The notes under the pieces: generated by a model
Told to the model about the DNA's origin: nothing
Seen by the model: only the letters and a program-made list of their open reading frames with translations
Database searches by the model: none
Translations under genes and position numbers: made by a program
Shown here: positions 50,096-61,425 of the stretch, in pieces
Position numbering within the stretch: the first letter of the stretch is position 1
Layout: every line of letters starts with the position of its first letter
Assembly (NCBI GenBank): GCA_013076295.1
Contig: RQOL01000618.1
Coordinates: 4,588,001-4,652,000 of the forward strand
Direction: 5' to 3'
From: Sanderia malayensis
Taxonomy: Eukaryota; Cnidaria; Scyphozoa; Semaeostomeae; Pelagiidae
DNA: 64,000 nt

Positions 50096-52862
50096 CATAG
50101 AAACAGAAAATAATCATTTGCATATAGAATTGTATCCACTTATCAATGTTAATATATGGAATATTGTTTCATATCAGTGATTACTTGTATTTCGTTGAGT
50201 AGTGTCAACTTTTATTAAATTTTCAGTGGCTGTTAACTTGGTTCCTGCTTCTTACTTCTTTCAGAAACCCCCGGACAGGCTGAGTGGAAGTATGTAGTAA
50301 TATCTGCAGGTTAAACTCTTCCATCCCAATCGAAGGGTAAACATGGCTACGTGGTATACATAAAAAACATTTTATTTACGAAAGATCATAGTAGCTTACT
50401 TGTGATTCAGTGAACACTGCCCTTGCTGTGCTGGCCTGAATGTCATTTAGGATTATTTAATATGCTGGATTTTTTTGTTTAGAAAAATTCAAACCCCTTT
50501 CTGATATTTATTGTAAAAAGCTACAGGAAGAAATCGAATGTTGACTTCAGAAAAAGAAAATTTGGTATATGAACATAAAAAATATATTAAATTGAGAGAC
50601 CGAAATGTTTCAATTTAACGTTCTTGTTAATTGACTGGAGCTCGGTGGGGCAAATGACGATGTATGTAATGTTGATGGAAATATAAGTACTATTGTGCCA
50701 AAAGTCAAAGGTGTTGCGTTTTTCTTTTGGGACACCCGGTAAATTTCGTTGTCTGATGCCACATAGACTAATGTTTGTCGGAGCAGCATTGTGGGTAACG
50801 TTTATTGCACAAAAAACAATGGCTATGAAGAAAAGAGAGCAAGAAGAACAGTTTGACACACACAAAAATTTCATTGTAGGTAACACTTTATCCATTAATT
50901 AAGGCTTAACCATGGAATTAACATAGTTTACATCTATGAGTACTTATTTTAAATCAGGTTTTGCTTCAAGTTTAATAATGATAAATATTGTATTGAACCG
51001 CCAATGACTGTGAACTTGCTATCTGTTTCTCGCTTAGTTCAGAAGCCCCCACTCAAAGATTAAAGCCATGAGGCAATGTTTGCAAGTTAAAATCGTGCAA
51101 CCCAATCGACGAGTAAACATACTTGCCAGAAATAAAAAGTTTATTTATGAAAGATCAAAGTAGCTTACTAGTGATTCATTGAACAGGGTTCTTGTTGGTT
51201 GAATTGTCATTCATTGTTATTTGGTGTTCTTGAATATCTTGTTTTGAAAAAGTTCAAGCGCCTTTCTGAACTTCATTGTAAGCAAGTTAGAGGAAAAACA
51301 CGAATTTTGACTTCAGAAAGAGAACAATATAGTAGCTTTTTGGAGCAAAAAAATGAATTTTACGCTAATCGTTTATAATAAAGCCTCGATGAAAACTATG
51401 AATGTTATTTTTGATTAAATAGGAGTGGAGCTATAAGATTCTTACACATGAAGAATGCGAGCAGTTTCAAAGATAGAATTTCGAATATATCTTAAGCACA
51501 ACAATTTTATGAAAACATTGCAGCTATCGGCTGAAGCTAATCAAAACTTTTGTAATTTCGCATGACCATAGAAATATTCTTTCATGTGGACTGTTCGTGA
51601 ATTGTAGCTATCAACTTTCCCCGAAAACGTATTCGGGGAAAACGAAACAGCTTTGATTATCTTATTCCTCAGCTTCGAATAGAATTAGTTTGAAACAAGC
51701 CCTCTTCAGAAACTAGAAATATTGAGGAAAATGAAGCTAAATTGACAGTTTCTAGCTTAGAATTGAGCGTTCTCTTATATTTGATGTGCATAAGTAATTT
51801 TTTTGGAATACAATTAACTCTGTGTAATTCTAAACCTGTGGGAATCGAGAAAATGCTTGAATTACGAAAAATTCAAGTTATATGAGTCTTCACACGTGAA
51901 TTATTCCAGAATCTTCGTTTTCCAGCTTTTATCCATATTATCTAAGCCGCGGGGCAGATTGAAAGATAGAACTCAGCTTTTTTAAGCCAGATTACAGCAA
52001 TGTATTTATGAAATTGAGGTACGGAATGCTTCGTGTTAGCGCCCCCTGTTAATTGACTGAAAAACGGCAGGGAAAACGATGATGTATGCAATGTTGACTG
52101 AATTGACTTCAACACTTATTTTGGGAATACATCAAAACTTCGAATTTGAAGGCCCTTTTTCTCAGGAATCCTAAAAATGTGGTCGAATTACGGAGAGTTC
52201 GAATTATAAGGATTTGTTTCGAGATTTTCAAGGGCCAGAGAATTTCGTTCAAATTAGTAAAAATTCCATACATTTGCTGAAAGCTTCATTTTGAAGTTGG
52301 GAACCAAATTGACAAATTAACATAATTTACATCTATGAGTGCTGATTTTAAATCGGGTTTTGCTTCAAGTTTAATAATGATAAATATTGTATTGAGCCGC
52401 CAATGGCTGTGAACTTGCTATTTGCATCTCAGCTAGTTCAGTACCCCCCCCCCCACCTGAAGATAAAAATTTTTGTAGGTTAATATCTTGCAACCCTATC
52501 GACGAGTAAACATTCTTGCCAGACATAAACAAGGTTATTTATGAAAGATCAAAGTTGCTTACTATTGATTCACTGAGCAGGGCTCTTTCTGCTTCCTTTA
52601 GTGTCATTTGATATCCTTAAATATTTTGCTTTGAAAAAGCGCAAACGCATTCTGATCTTTGTTGTAAACAAGTTACAAGAAAAACACCAATGTTGACTTC
52701 AGAAAAAAAGCAATTTAGTAGTATTTTGTAGCAAAAAGGGGAGTTTTCCAAGAAACGTTTAGTTAGCTATAGGTATATGTAATTTTTCAATAAATAGGAG
52801 TAGATCTATTAGAAATTTACACATGACGAATGCGAGTACCTTTAAAGATTGAATTTCGAATT
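50096..52862 (+). repeat. Repeat modules (~1.4-kb unit), copies 1-3
   Basis: Copies share AACTTGCTAT...CTCG...TTCAG...CCC and CAACCCAATCGACGAGTAAA then ATGAAAGATCAAAGTAGCTT (about 50230-50400, 50915-51200, 52320-52560). Later parts share CGCCCCTTGTTAATT-type sequence (50620, 52050, 58410). The spacing between copies 2 and 3 is about 1405 bp; copy 1 is shorter. A right-hand MITE end (TTTGGGACACCCGGTAAA) lies at 50728. C-run at about 52445-52458. Non-coding. Confidence 0.65.
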
Positions 52863-53016
52863 GTTGTTGTTGTGACTTTGATTGACATCGATTTACATTT
52901 ATCATTACTATTTTCTAGTCAGCGTCAGCTATATACATATGTACAAGAAAATTAATCAAAATCGATGGACATAATTAATAAAAAAAAATAAAGCTAATAA
53001 TTATTTCCAATGCAGT

Positions 53017-54269
53017 TTATACAATGTTTACAATAAAACGACAGGCATTGCAGTTGCACGTTGGACCATTCCGTTGAGTTATTAAGCTTTTGAATATATT
53101 GAGGCTGTTCGCCGATTTTAGCTTCTCTGGCAAGCAGTTCCAAATCCGAGGACCTAAGGATTTAAGACTATTCGTGCTGAAAGTAACCTGATTTGGCCTA
53201 TAATGAGTAAGGTTATTAGGATTTCGCGAAGTATAGTTAGAGGTTCTAATTCGAAAAATATCTTTCACGAAGGATGGATTTAGATCGTGCAAAGAAAGAG
53301 ATCTAAGTCGGGAAACATGCATCGTACATCGTTGTGACTTCAGTAGAAGATCATTATACGAGCTGACATGATCATTATAAAGAAATCTAAATGCACGTTC
53401 TTGTATCTTTTCGATCTTATGCGTTGACTTTGATGAACAGAAATGCCACACTAAAGGACAGTAATTGAAATTTGAATAAACGAATCTCTGGACAAGGATT
53501 TTTCTCTCTTCGAAACCAATATAACATCGAAGCCTCTTTAGAACATTAAGTTGAGTTGCAGCTTTTCTACAAAGCTCTGAAATGTGTGTGTCAGAATTTA
53601 GTTTATAGTCTGGCTGAACTCCGAGAAGCTTGACTGAATCTTCAGACTCAATAGTTTTTTCCTTGGAAGCTTATTTTCTTGCCACTGGTCTTCGTTTGGT
53701 TTTTTTTATTAAAAGTGCATGAAACTTTGACGGATTTGCAATCATATGGTTTTCTTTCAACCAATCTAATGCAACACCTGCTTCTTCCTCCAGGACTCGC
53801 ACGAGATTCGGCAGAGTCCTAGAGAAACAAGCAAGCGTGTTGTCATCACCATAGTTATATAATGTTGCCTGCTTAATAAACAAAAAAAGATCATTGATAT
53901 GTACATTAAAAAGAATGGGACCTAGCACAGAGCCTTGGGGAACACCAGATAAGATTGTTTGAAAGGAACTATATGTATTGTTTATCCTCACGGATTGCTC
54001 ACGCTGTTTAAGATAAGAATAGATTAGTACCAAGCATTTTCATCTATGCCATACGCATTTAATTTCGCAATCAGCAGATCGTGTGGGATACAATCAAATG
54101 CTTTTGACAAATCCATTAATACAGCACCTACAATATAATTATTGTCAAATTTGGTCTTCCAGTCTTTAAGGAGTCTTATCAAAACATGTTGTGTACCGTA
54201 TGCTTTTCTATACGCACCTATAAAAACCGAGAGCGCAGTGTCAAGATAGACAACTAATTGCTGTTTCAT
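53017..54269 (-). pseudogene. LINE ORF2, reverse transcriptase domain
   Basis: The minus strand has [20 protein letters not shown] (RT block with catalytic Asp) and YGIDENAWY. After a frame change comes [20 protein letters not shown], then LSGVPQGSVLGPILFNVHIN and active site YGDD (normally YADD). A stop lies near 53670. The thumb continues in the next frame (LLGVQPDYKLNSDTHISELC). The C-terminus FCSSKSTHKIEKIQERAFRF ... SLKSLGPRIWNCLPEKLKS ends at 53017. At least three breaks. Confidence 0.88.
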
Positions 54270-54933
54270 AATCTTTTCATATGGCGGAATTTGATCCTCG
54301 CCGGTAGATTTTTTCCGTCCAAGGGTCTTAGTAGCGCATAGACCTCATGATGTTGCACCTCATGGAAAGAGAAAGAATATGAGATATCACTACCTTCCCT
54401 TATGGCATGAACGCTAGGCTGATCCTTATACTTGTCGAGAATAAACCTAACGGGTTGTCATCAGTTTCAACTGTGTCAGTAATGTTACAAGGCTTCTGTC
54501 CACTTGTTTTTTCGACAATATTAATGTAATGTTGGGTTTCGCCACTTAGTTGGGTTTCGCTTGATGTCAGCCGACAAAAAAAGCTTTTCACACAAGACAG
54601 TTGAGTTCGTCACCTTAAAACCGTCCCTGCCGTCTGCTCTGTTTATCAAATTGCACCAACGAAGCTTCTCAAAATTTGATTTCGGGAAAATAAAATAATT
54701 TAGGCCCATTTGATATCCATCTCAATAAAAGTAGCTCTGAAAGCCAAAAGTTGCACATTGACGCCCCAAAGATCGCATCTTCTTCTGCAGTAAGTCTGTA
54801 GTCATATCAGGCGCGTTTTTGTTACTCAGATTAATACTTTCTGTGAACTTTACAGCAAATTATTAGTAGAGGAAAAAGCACGATTATTGCCTTGAAACGC
54901 TGTAAAAAATGTTTGAAAAATGCGCCACTACAT

Positions 54934-55737
54934 CTATAACCTCGATTTCGTGCAGAGATTCAAGGTGTGAAAACATCGTGAAAGGGGTCTATTATCGTAA
55001 CAATCATCGGGGTCCTCCAAGGCATCAAAACTAGTTCTACGAACATCAGCAAGAAACTTAACGGGGTCAAAATTTTTATAACTACGATACTTTATCACCT
55101 TGGGCTTAAGACGGGGAATATGTGCTTTAAGAATTGTAACTACAAGAATATGATAGTCGCTAAGACCGGTCTCAAAAACTGAGGTTTTCTGGAAGCTTCT
55201 TACTCGGTTAGTGAGAATAAAATCAATCGAAGAGCAGCTATTTTTGGTGAAACAGGTTTTGGCAGTAACAAGATTTGAAAGCCCAAGAACATCGTAAAAG
55301 TTTGCGAGCTTCTGGTATGCACTGTCTTCTTTATCGAGAGTCTTAATGTTGATATCTCCCATCAATATCACGTTGTCATATTTGTCTAAAGCTGAATTTA
55401 AGGAAATTGAAAGAGCAGAGAAAAACGAAACTAGATCTCAGGGTTCAGGCGGTCGATAAATGCTATAGATAATCCATTTTTTCTTATTAACTGTCAGTTC
55501 AGAACAGATGAGTTCAAGACTTGAGACTTCAAACACAGGAAAACGACTACAAACAACACCCTTACGAACATACTGCATTAGGCCTCCACCAAATTCATTC
55601 CTATCACGGCGTATGGGTGTTTGGTAGTTATTCATGAAAAACTCTTTATTTTTGAATTCTGAGTTAAGTTTTGTCTCTTCGATAACGAGAATATCAGGCA
55701 AGAATTTTTCAATAATTATCCTAAGATATCCAATCAT
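54934..55737 (-). pseudogene. LINE ORF2, apurinic-type endonuclease domain
   Basis: IIEKFLPDILVIEETKLNSE (catalytic Glu), RRDRNEFGGGLMQYVRKGVV, KKWIIYSIYRPPEP then an in-frame stop at about 55438, and VILMGDINIKTLDKEDSAYQ (catalytic GDxN-like motif), SSIDFILTN and GLSDYHILVVTI (SDH-like motif with His). The EN domain nicks target DNA for target-primed reverse transcription. A frameshift follows DDCYDN near 55000. Confidence 0.86.
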
Positions 55738-55793
55738 CCAATTTTGTATCTTAAGCTATTTATGTTCACGAAACCAATGAGAGGGTGGTTATG

Positions 55794-57439
55794 TTACTGT
55801 GCTCTTAATGCAAAAAGATTTCCCAAATCATCTGAGAGATCAAATATTGAAGAAACAGTGGGACTAGGTAAAGGTGTAAGAAGCTCTTTGGAGCGTTGCC
55901 TTAGTGGCAAAGACATATCTGATTCGGAAAAACCGGTGGAAAGTGTGTTGGTAGAGGAAGAGATACCTAGGGACCCTGTAGACACAATGCTATATTCTAC
56001 GGAATTATTTTCTAAGTCGTGTGACTGGGATGCTATCGATTGTGAAGGTTCTATCTCCGTTCGGCAATTTCGGTCATATTTAAGATAATTAGAGGATAGT
56101 CAAGTGATTTCTGTAGCATCATATTTACCTGTACTCTTTTTCTTTCCAAAAGATCGGAGTCACCCCGTGCTAGTATACTTGAAACTACCACTCTATGAAC
56201 TGTCTTTTTCGCTTGTATGGCAACTCTGGAAATTTTTGTGGCAATTTTCTGAGGATCTTCATTCCTTAAGTCATTTGTTCCACAATGTATAATTGAAACA
56301 TCTGGGTTCCTTTTCAGAGCTGGAATGATATACGATTCCATGTCCTCTGTTGTTGCTCTGGGAAACGTTTTTACGAAAGAGTTACCTATATTTATGCACA
56401 GTTCGATTTATTTCTTGTTTTCTTATTCCCCTTACAGTCGAGTCTCCGACCATAGTAATGACAGGCTTTTTACGATCCTCGAACGGCTCTTGGATTCGTG
56501 ACTTTACTTGCGAATTGCTTTGCAATTTACAATGTTTGTTTGGACTTGACCTACTGTTTTGGATAGCTGTACGTGGTTTTGCTGCAGTGGCCTCAGCAAA
56601 ACTAAGCTACATTCCGAATAGTTTTCTTTGGTGACGTCGATTTTTCGCTCTGATTTTGCGCCCATTTTCTTTCAACATACTCAAGGAGCTGATCCGAAAA
56701 ACTTTGCGGTATTATAAACTCTGCAAAAGCATTGTCTTTCGACAAAGTATAATGCTCTGAACACTTTTCTAAACCACTGAATCTATTTTGAGTTTTAACA
56801 AACATTTCAGGACACTGACGCGACTTTACAGTGCGTTTAGGGAATTGCCAGGGGTTTGTCTCGACCATGAAGTCGGAATCACTATTATATATGGATGATC
56901 TTGTTTTTATCCACATGCACTGTCTTTTCATCTTTTTTTCTAAAATTTTCTCCATTTTTATCCAATTTATTTTCAAGATTTTTACCAATAATTTCTTTTA
57001 GATCTGTAATTTCTAGCCTTAAGGCGAAATTTTCATCTTTCAGGTCTCTTTTTTCTCTTTCTAGTGAGCTAATCTTCGTGAACATTTCATAAAACTAAGT
57101 GGGCCGGCCCTGCATACTCTCAGTGTTTACATTCCCTTCCTCTACTTTATCAAGCCTTTCAAAAATCGTCGAAAGATGCTTTTCCATTTTTTGAAGGCGA
57201 ACTTCAAAACCACCATTCACTTCCTTTCCATTTATGCTCTGAGAATATGCATTATTATTTTCACTGGAAGATTTCCCTTTTTCATCTCGCTTGTGTGGTC
57301 CTTCCGTTCTCTGAGGCTTGGGAGTGGCAGCAACAAACAGGAGCTCATTTCTACATTCAGCGAGTCTCTGTTCCTCATCGGATATTTTTCTAACTTTTTC
57401 TTTTTTCTTCTGCTTTAAAATATTTCCTGGCTCACACAC
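55794..57439 (-). pseudogene. LINE ORF1: coiled coil and SGNH-esterase-like domain
   Basis: From 57439: MCEPGNILKQKKKEKVRKIS, then a Lys/Glu-rich coiled coil (ISSLEREKRDLKDENFALRL), a linker, and the esterase-like part: PVITMVGDSTVRGI (block with GDS, 56438-56476), IIHCGTNDLRNEDP (block with GTND, about 56260-56290) and KTVHRVVVSSILARGDSDLL. CR1/L2-clade LINEs carry such an ORF1 esterase. C-terminal Ser-rich tail ends at 55794. Several frame breaks. Confidence 0.78.
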
Positions 57440-57885
57440 TCGAAAAGATTCGATTCAATTTTGGTCGCCAGCCACTGAGATTTTTGTTGCTGGCTACAAT
57501 CATTTCTAGTCTCCAGTAGGGAAAAGCAAAAAATTTTTGTCGCCTAGAATGTTAGATATTTGTTTTTGCCGCCAGCGATTGAAAACAAAAAGTCTCAAGT
57601 GTCCGGGATTCAAAAACATTGTCTACAACGCTTCACCAATCACAGACGGCACTCAGGTGAAGTAAGAACTGCTGGCACATGACATAATGGGGTACACACT
57701 TCAGCTGCTGTCTGGAACAGAAACTAAATTCTTTTCACCTCGGAAAAATTGCTAGTGTTCGGGCAATGCAGTTTCATCGCTGGCCACAATGTCGCCAGGG
57801 ATAAAGATCGCCAGTGTGCACTGAGCTTTAAGCGCCACGTTTTTATGAAAAAATTGTATCGGCTCAAACTAATCAAAAGGTCCGA

Positions 57886-58305
57886 ATTGATTTTGCGGCG
57901 TTTGGCTGACTATATTATTTCTAAAATGAAGAACCGACCCTAAAAACGACTCTTTCATTAGATTGACAAAAGCCTGACCTTATTCTTGCTTTTTAGTACA
58001 ACGCTATCACGTTAAAAATTCAATTGGCAACTCAACTTGACTTGAAACCTCATTTGAGAAGAATGGAATGGCCTAAGATTATGGTCACCATTTTGCCAAT
58101 GATTAAAGTCTCTCTCTCTCTCTTGAAAAACACTCTCTATTGAGAAGTATAATTTAATAACTGGTGTTTAAAGATAAAGTCAAGTTGATTTGCCAAGCAA
58201 ATTTTTAACTTGATGACGTTGTAATTAAAGCGAGAATAGGATGACAAAATAAAGGTTAAGCCTTTGTCAATCTGTTGAAAGAGTCGTTTTAAGAGTTGTT
58301 TTATA
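57886..58305. mobile_element. Hairpin MITE, copy related to 37476-37790
   Basis: CGGCGTTTGGCTGACTATA at the left. Inverted arms are AACGACTCTTTCATTAGATT (57938) and AATCTGTTGAAAGAGTCGTT (58270). Inner text CCTAAGATTATGGTCACCAT parallels 37571. It sits within repeat sequence that resumes at 58310. Confidence 0.6.
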
Positions 58306-58442
58306 ATTTTTATCTATATTTTCTAAGCCCCGGAGCAGTTTGAAAAATAGAAAAATAGCTCTCAAAAGCCAGAAAACAGCATTGGAATATATGACACTGA
58401 GGTGCGCCATGCCTCCAGTTAACGCCCCTTGTTAATTTTAGT

Positions 58443-59195
58443 GTTCGCAAATACAGTAGAGGAGCTCAAAGGACGGACCTGAAATTGAAACATTGCATAG
58501 AATCCAAAGGACTCAGACTAAGCGCAGATAGAACTGAGGTTATGGTTTGCAGGAAGAATTAAGAGCAGATTAAGATGGTAGACAGCCATGGCATCGAACT
58601 GAAGCAGTAACATTCAAAGGCCTTGACTTTACCCTTGCAGCTAGCGGTGGATGCGAGTTTGAATTAAAAGCCAGAGAGGGCAGCGTGGAGTAATGGAAAA
58701 AGTTGACACCAGTCATACGAGACAAGAAAATATCAACACGATTGAAAGTTCTAATCTATAAGATCATGCTTAAACCAGTGATGCTGTATGGAGTGGAGAC
58801 GCGGTCAACCAGGGAAAAGGAACTGAAATGGCTGGGAAAGACGGAGATGAGGATGCTGAGATGGATGCTTGGCATCGCTCTGAAAGACAAGAAAAGGGAG
58901 GAGAAGATGGAAGCGGAGTTGGGAGTGGCATTGGTCAGAGGGAAGGTGAGGAAGACGAGGATCAGATGGTACGAGCATGTGATGAGGGGCAAATGCAACA
59001 CCAGGGAAGTGTATGAGATGAAAGTAAAAAAGAAAATGAGTAGGGGGCAACAGAGGATGAAATGGAGGGACCGTGTGCGAGGGGGTATGATAGAGAAGAG
59101 CCTGACAGAGGAGGAGTCGCAAGATCGGAAGAGATGAAAGTGCATTGTTCATGTGGCTCCCCCTCATCTGGGGAACGCAGCTCGAAGAAGAAGAA
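58443..59195 (+). pseudogene. 5'-truncated LINE, ORF2 C-terminus
   Basis: Reads ESKGLRLSADRTEVMVC, then TPVIRDKKISTRLKVLIYKI, MLKPVMLYGVETRSTREKEL, RMLRWMLGIALKDKK and RIRWYEHVMRGKCNTREVYE, ending ...EESQDRKR and TGA near 59137. This is the C-terminal region of a LINE ORF2 of the type with TLLYGSETW/RWLGHVxR blocks. It is followed by CTCCCCCTCATCTGGGGAAC and a GAAGAAGAAGAAG tail ending at about 59195, then TTAACTG of the host repeat. It interrupts the repeat module (GTTAATT at 58433). Confidence 0.8.
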
Positions 59196-59432
59196 GTTAA
59201 CTGACTAAAACTAGGTAGGGCAAATGACAATGTTTGTAATGTTTTTTGCAATGCTTGTAATGTAATGACTTAAATAATGGCCAAAAACTACAACAACATT
59301 TATTTTGGGAAAATCTAATAAGTTAAAGCGCTAATATCATCAGGTAATGTCCAAACATTGGCAAAAAGTTGAATTAGAAGGCTTTTTTCTCCAGGGGACA
59401 CGACAAAAGTGACTGAATTGCAGATAATTTGA

Positions 59433-60018
59433 ATGGTGTTCCAAAAAAGTGTCCGCATCTTTGCAGGATTATTGTTTGGCCTCTGTAAGTCATATGATCT
59501 CCATTTTTGCATTACACCACATCCATTAGGCAGACTTAGTTTTTGCGATGCCGTCAAGGCGTCTACGACCAGGCAGACAAATCAATAATAAAACAGCCCT
59601 TGCATACAAGCTTTCATTACTACTCCCATTTTCCGCATTCCACGCTATTCACACCAAGGTCGATTTGATGGAAAAGTAACTTTTCAAAAGAATAATTTTA
59701 TAAATTTGAAAGAAGTTATCAAAACCAAATTCTTTATCAGCGAATGTTCAGTAAACATTATCGGCTTGAGAAAATCCAAATCGGCTTGAGAAAAACATGG
59801 AAGGTAGATCGATGGCCTAGCATTGAAGACTTGCATGAAGGTTTTTATTATTTTCATTTCAAGGCTTTTAAACCTGGTCGCGGGTTCCTTGATGGTATTC
59901 GAAAAGCTAAGTTTGCCTATTAGACCCGGTTTAAAGCGAAAATGAAAACGATATGGCATACAGCTGCCGAGGAATAATCCTGCAAAAAATGGGTACATTT
60001 TTTTTGGGACACCCGATA
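59433..60018. mobile_element. MITE with GGTGTCCCAAAAAA ends
   Basis: Left GGTGTTCCAAAAAAGTGTCC and right (inverse) GGGTGTCCCAAAAAAAATGT. The homology continues inward to TTTGCAGGATTATT in both arms. It lies within a repeat module (AGATAATTTGAAT | AGAAATTCGAATTAG). Same terminal family as 44671-45215. Confidence 0.65.
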
Positions 60019-61421
60019 GAAATTCGAATTAGAGTCTTTCATATGAGGGTGGGCCAGAGAATTTTGTTAGAATTAGTTAAAGTTCAAATTATACTAATTA
60101 GAAAAAACACAGTTGACTGTAATTGGTTTTTACATCTTAGAAAGCGAAAAATTTGCGAAAATATTCATTTTGAAATTGCCGGGAACCAAATGGACAGAAA
60201 TTCTACAATGTTTTATATTTGAAAACAATATGCATAAATATAAAATATTCAATTTCTGACTAGCATGTCTGCAGCATCAGTGATCTTCTGAATATCTGTT
60301 TGTTTTCTAAGCGCTCTTAATACAGGTTTTTCGCTAATTTATGATATATTACAAATTCCACATACCGTTCGGAATTTTTTTCAAATTATTTCGAAACTGT
60401 ATGTAAGCATATTTCTTTTTTTAATGCTATAAAAACTATTGTTTGTCAAAGCAATAACGTGGGTAACTTTTGTTTTGTTTAAAACAATGACTATGCGGCA
60501 AAGAGAGCCCGAAAAAGTTTGACACAAAAACAAAATATATTTATTTGTAGGTGGAAAATTATTCATTTATCTTACCCTCATAAAGAATGTACCAAACATA
60601 ATCTTTTTGGGAGTAGAAACATAATAAAAGACAAACAATGATGTGAAAAAAATTATATTTTTTAAAAATGCTGCGTGTTAATGTCTCTTAGGTCTCCTAT
60701 TGATGCATAAAACTGTCAGTCTGTAGAGTTTAGGATCCGTGGAAAATTTCACTGGATTATCTCAAAAAAGCTTCCAGAAAAGATGACATTTTACATTTCT
60801 TATTTAGTTCCCATATGGCAACCCTGCTGTATAAAGGGTTAAGGCTTAACCATTTAATTAACATTGTTTCATATCAAGAATTAGTTATCTTAAATCTGGT
60901 TTTGCTTCAATTTTAGTGCTGATGAATATTTTATTGAGCCGCCAATGGCAGCGAACTTGCTACCTGCTTCTCGCGTAGTTCAGAAACCCCCCACCGGAAG
61001 ATTAATGCCACGAGACAATGTTTGAGGTTAACATCTTGCAACCCAATCGACGTGTAAACATATTTGCCAGACATAAAAATTTTATTTGCAAAAGATCAAA
61101 ATAGCTTACTAGTGATTCACTGAGCAGGGTTTTGCTGGTTCAAATGCCATTCAGTGTTATTTGATATACTTGAACAGTTTGTTTTGAAAAAGTTCAAACG
61201 CTTTTCTGATCTTTACTGTAGGCAAGTTATAGGACAAACACGATTTTTTACTTCAGAAAAAGAACAATTTAGTTATATTTTGTAGCCCAAAAATGTCAAC
61301 TTCATCCCTAATCGATTTTTATAAGGCCTAAGCGAAAACTATATATGTTACTGTTCAATAAGATTGGAAGTGAAAAATTGGATAAGTTCAAACTGCTCAA
61401 AATTTTCGTAACTTCGCATGA
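60019..61421 (+). repeat. Repeat module, copy 4
   Basis: GAACTTGCTACCTGCTTCTC at about 60952, CAACCCAATCGACGTGTAAA at about 61040 and TTCGCATGATTAAAG at 61413 follow the order of copies 2 and 3. The copy continues at 63151 after the TTAA element. Confidence 0.65.
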
Positions 61422-61425
61422 TTAA

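Larger units (their letters stand above)
52863..57820 (-). mobile_element. CR1/L2-type LINE, nearly full length
   Basis: Inserted in repeat copy 3. The left flank AAGATTGAATTTCGAAT (like 51480) resumes on the right at about 57822 with TTTATGAAAAAATTGTATCG...CTAATCAAAA (like 51508-51545). Reading the minus strand: ~380-bp 5' UTR (57820-57440), ORF1 (coiled coil plus SGNH-esterase-like domain), ORF2 (AP endonuclease, RT), a ~150-bp 3' UTR and a CAACAACAA tail at 52863. Both ORFs have stops and frameshifts. Confidence 0.8.

Noticed and set aside
55744..56088. 114-codon plus-strand ORF
   Set aside because: Antisense of LINE ORF1 C-terminus; no domain of its own.
58756..59251. Minus-strand ORFs of 129 and 148 codons
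   Set aside because: Antisense to the LINE ORF2 C-terminus, which reads clearly on the plus strand.
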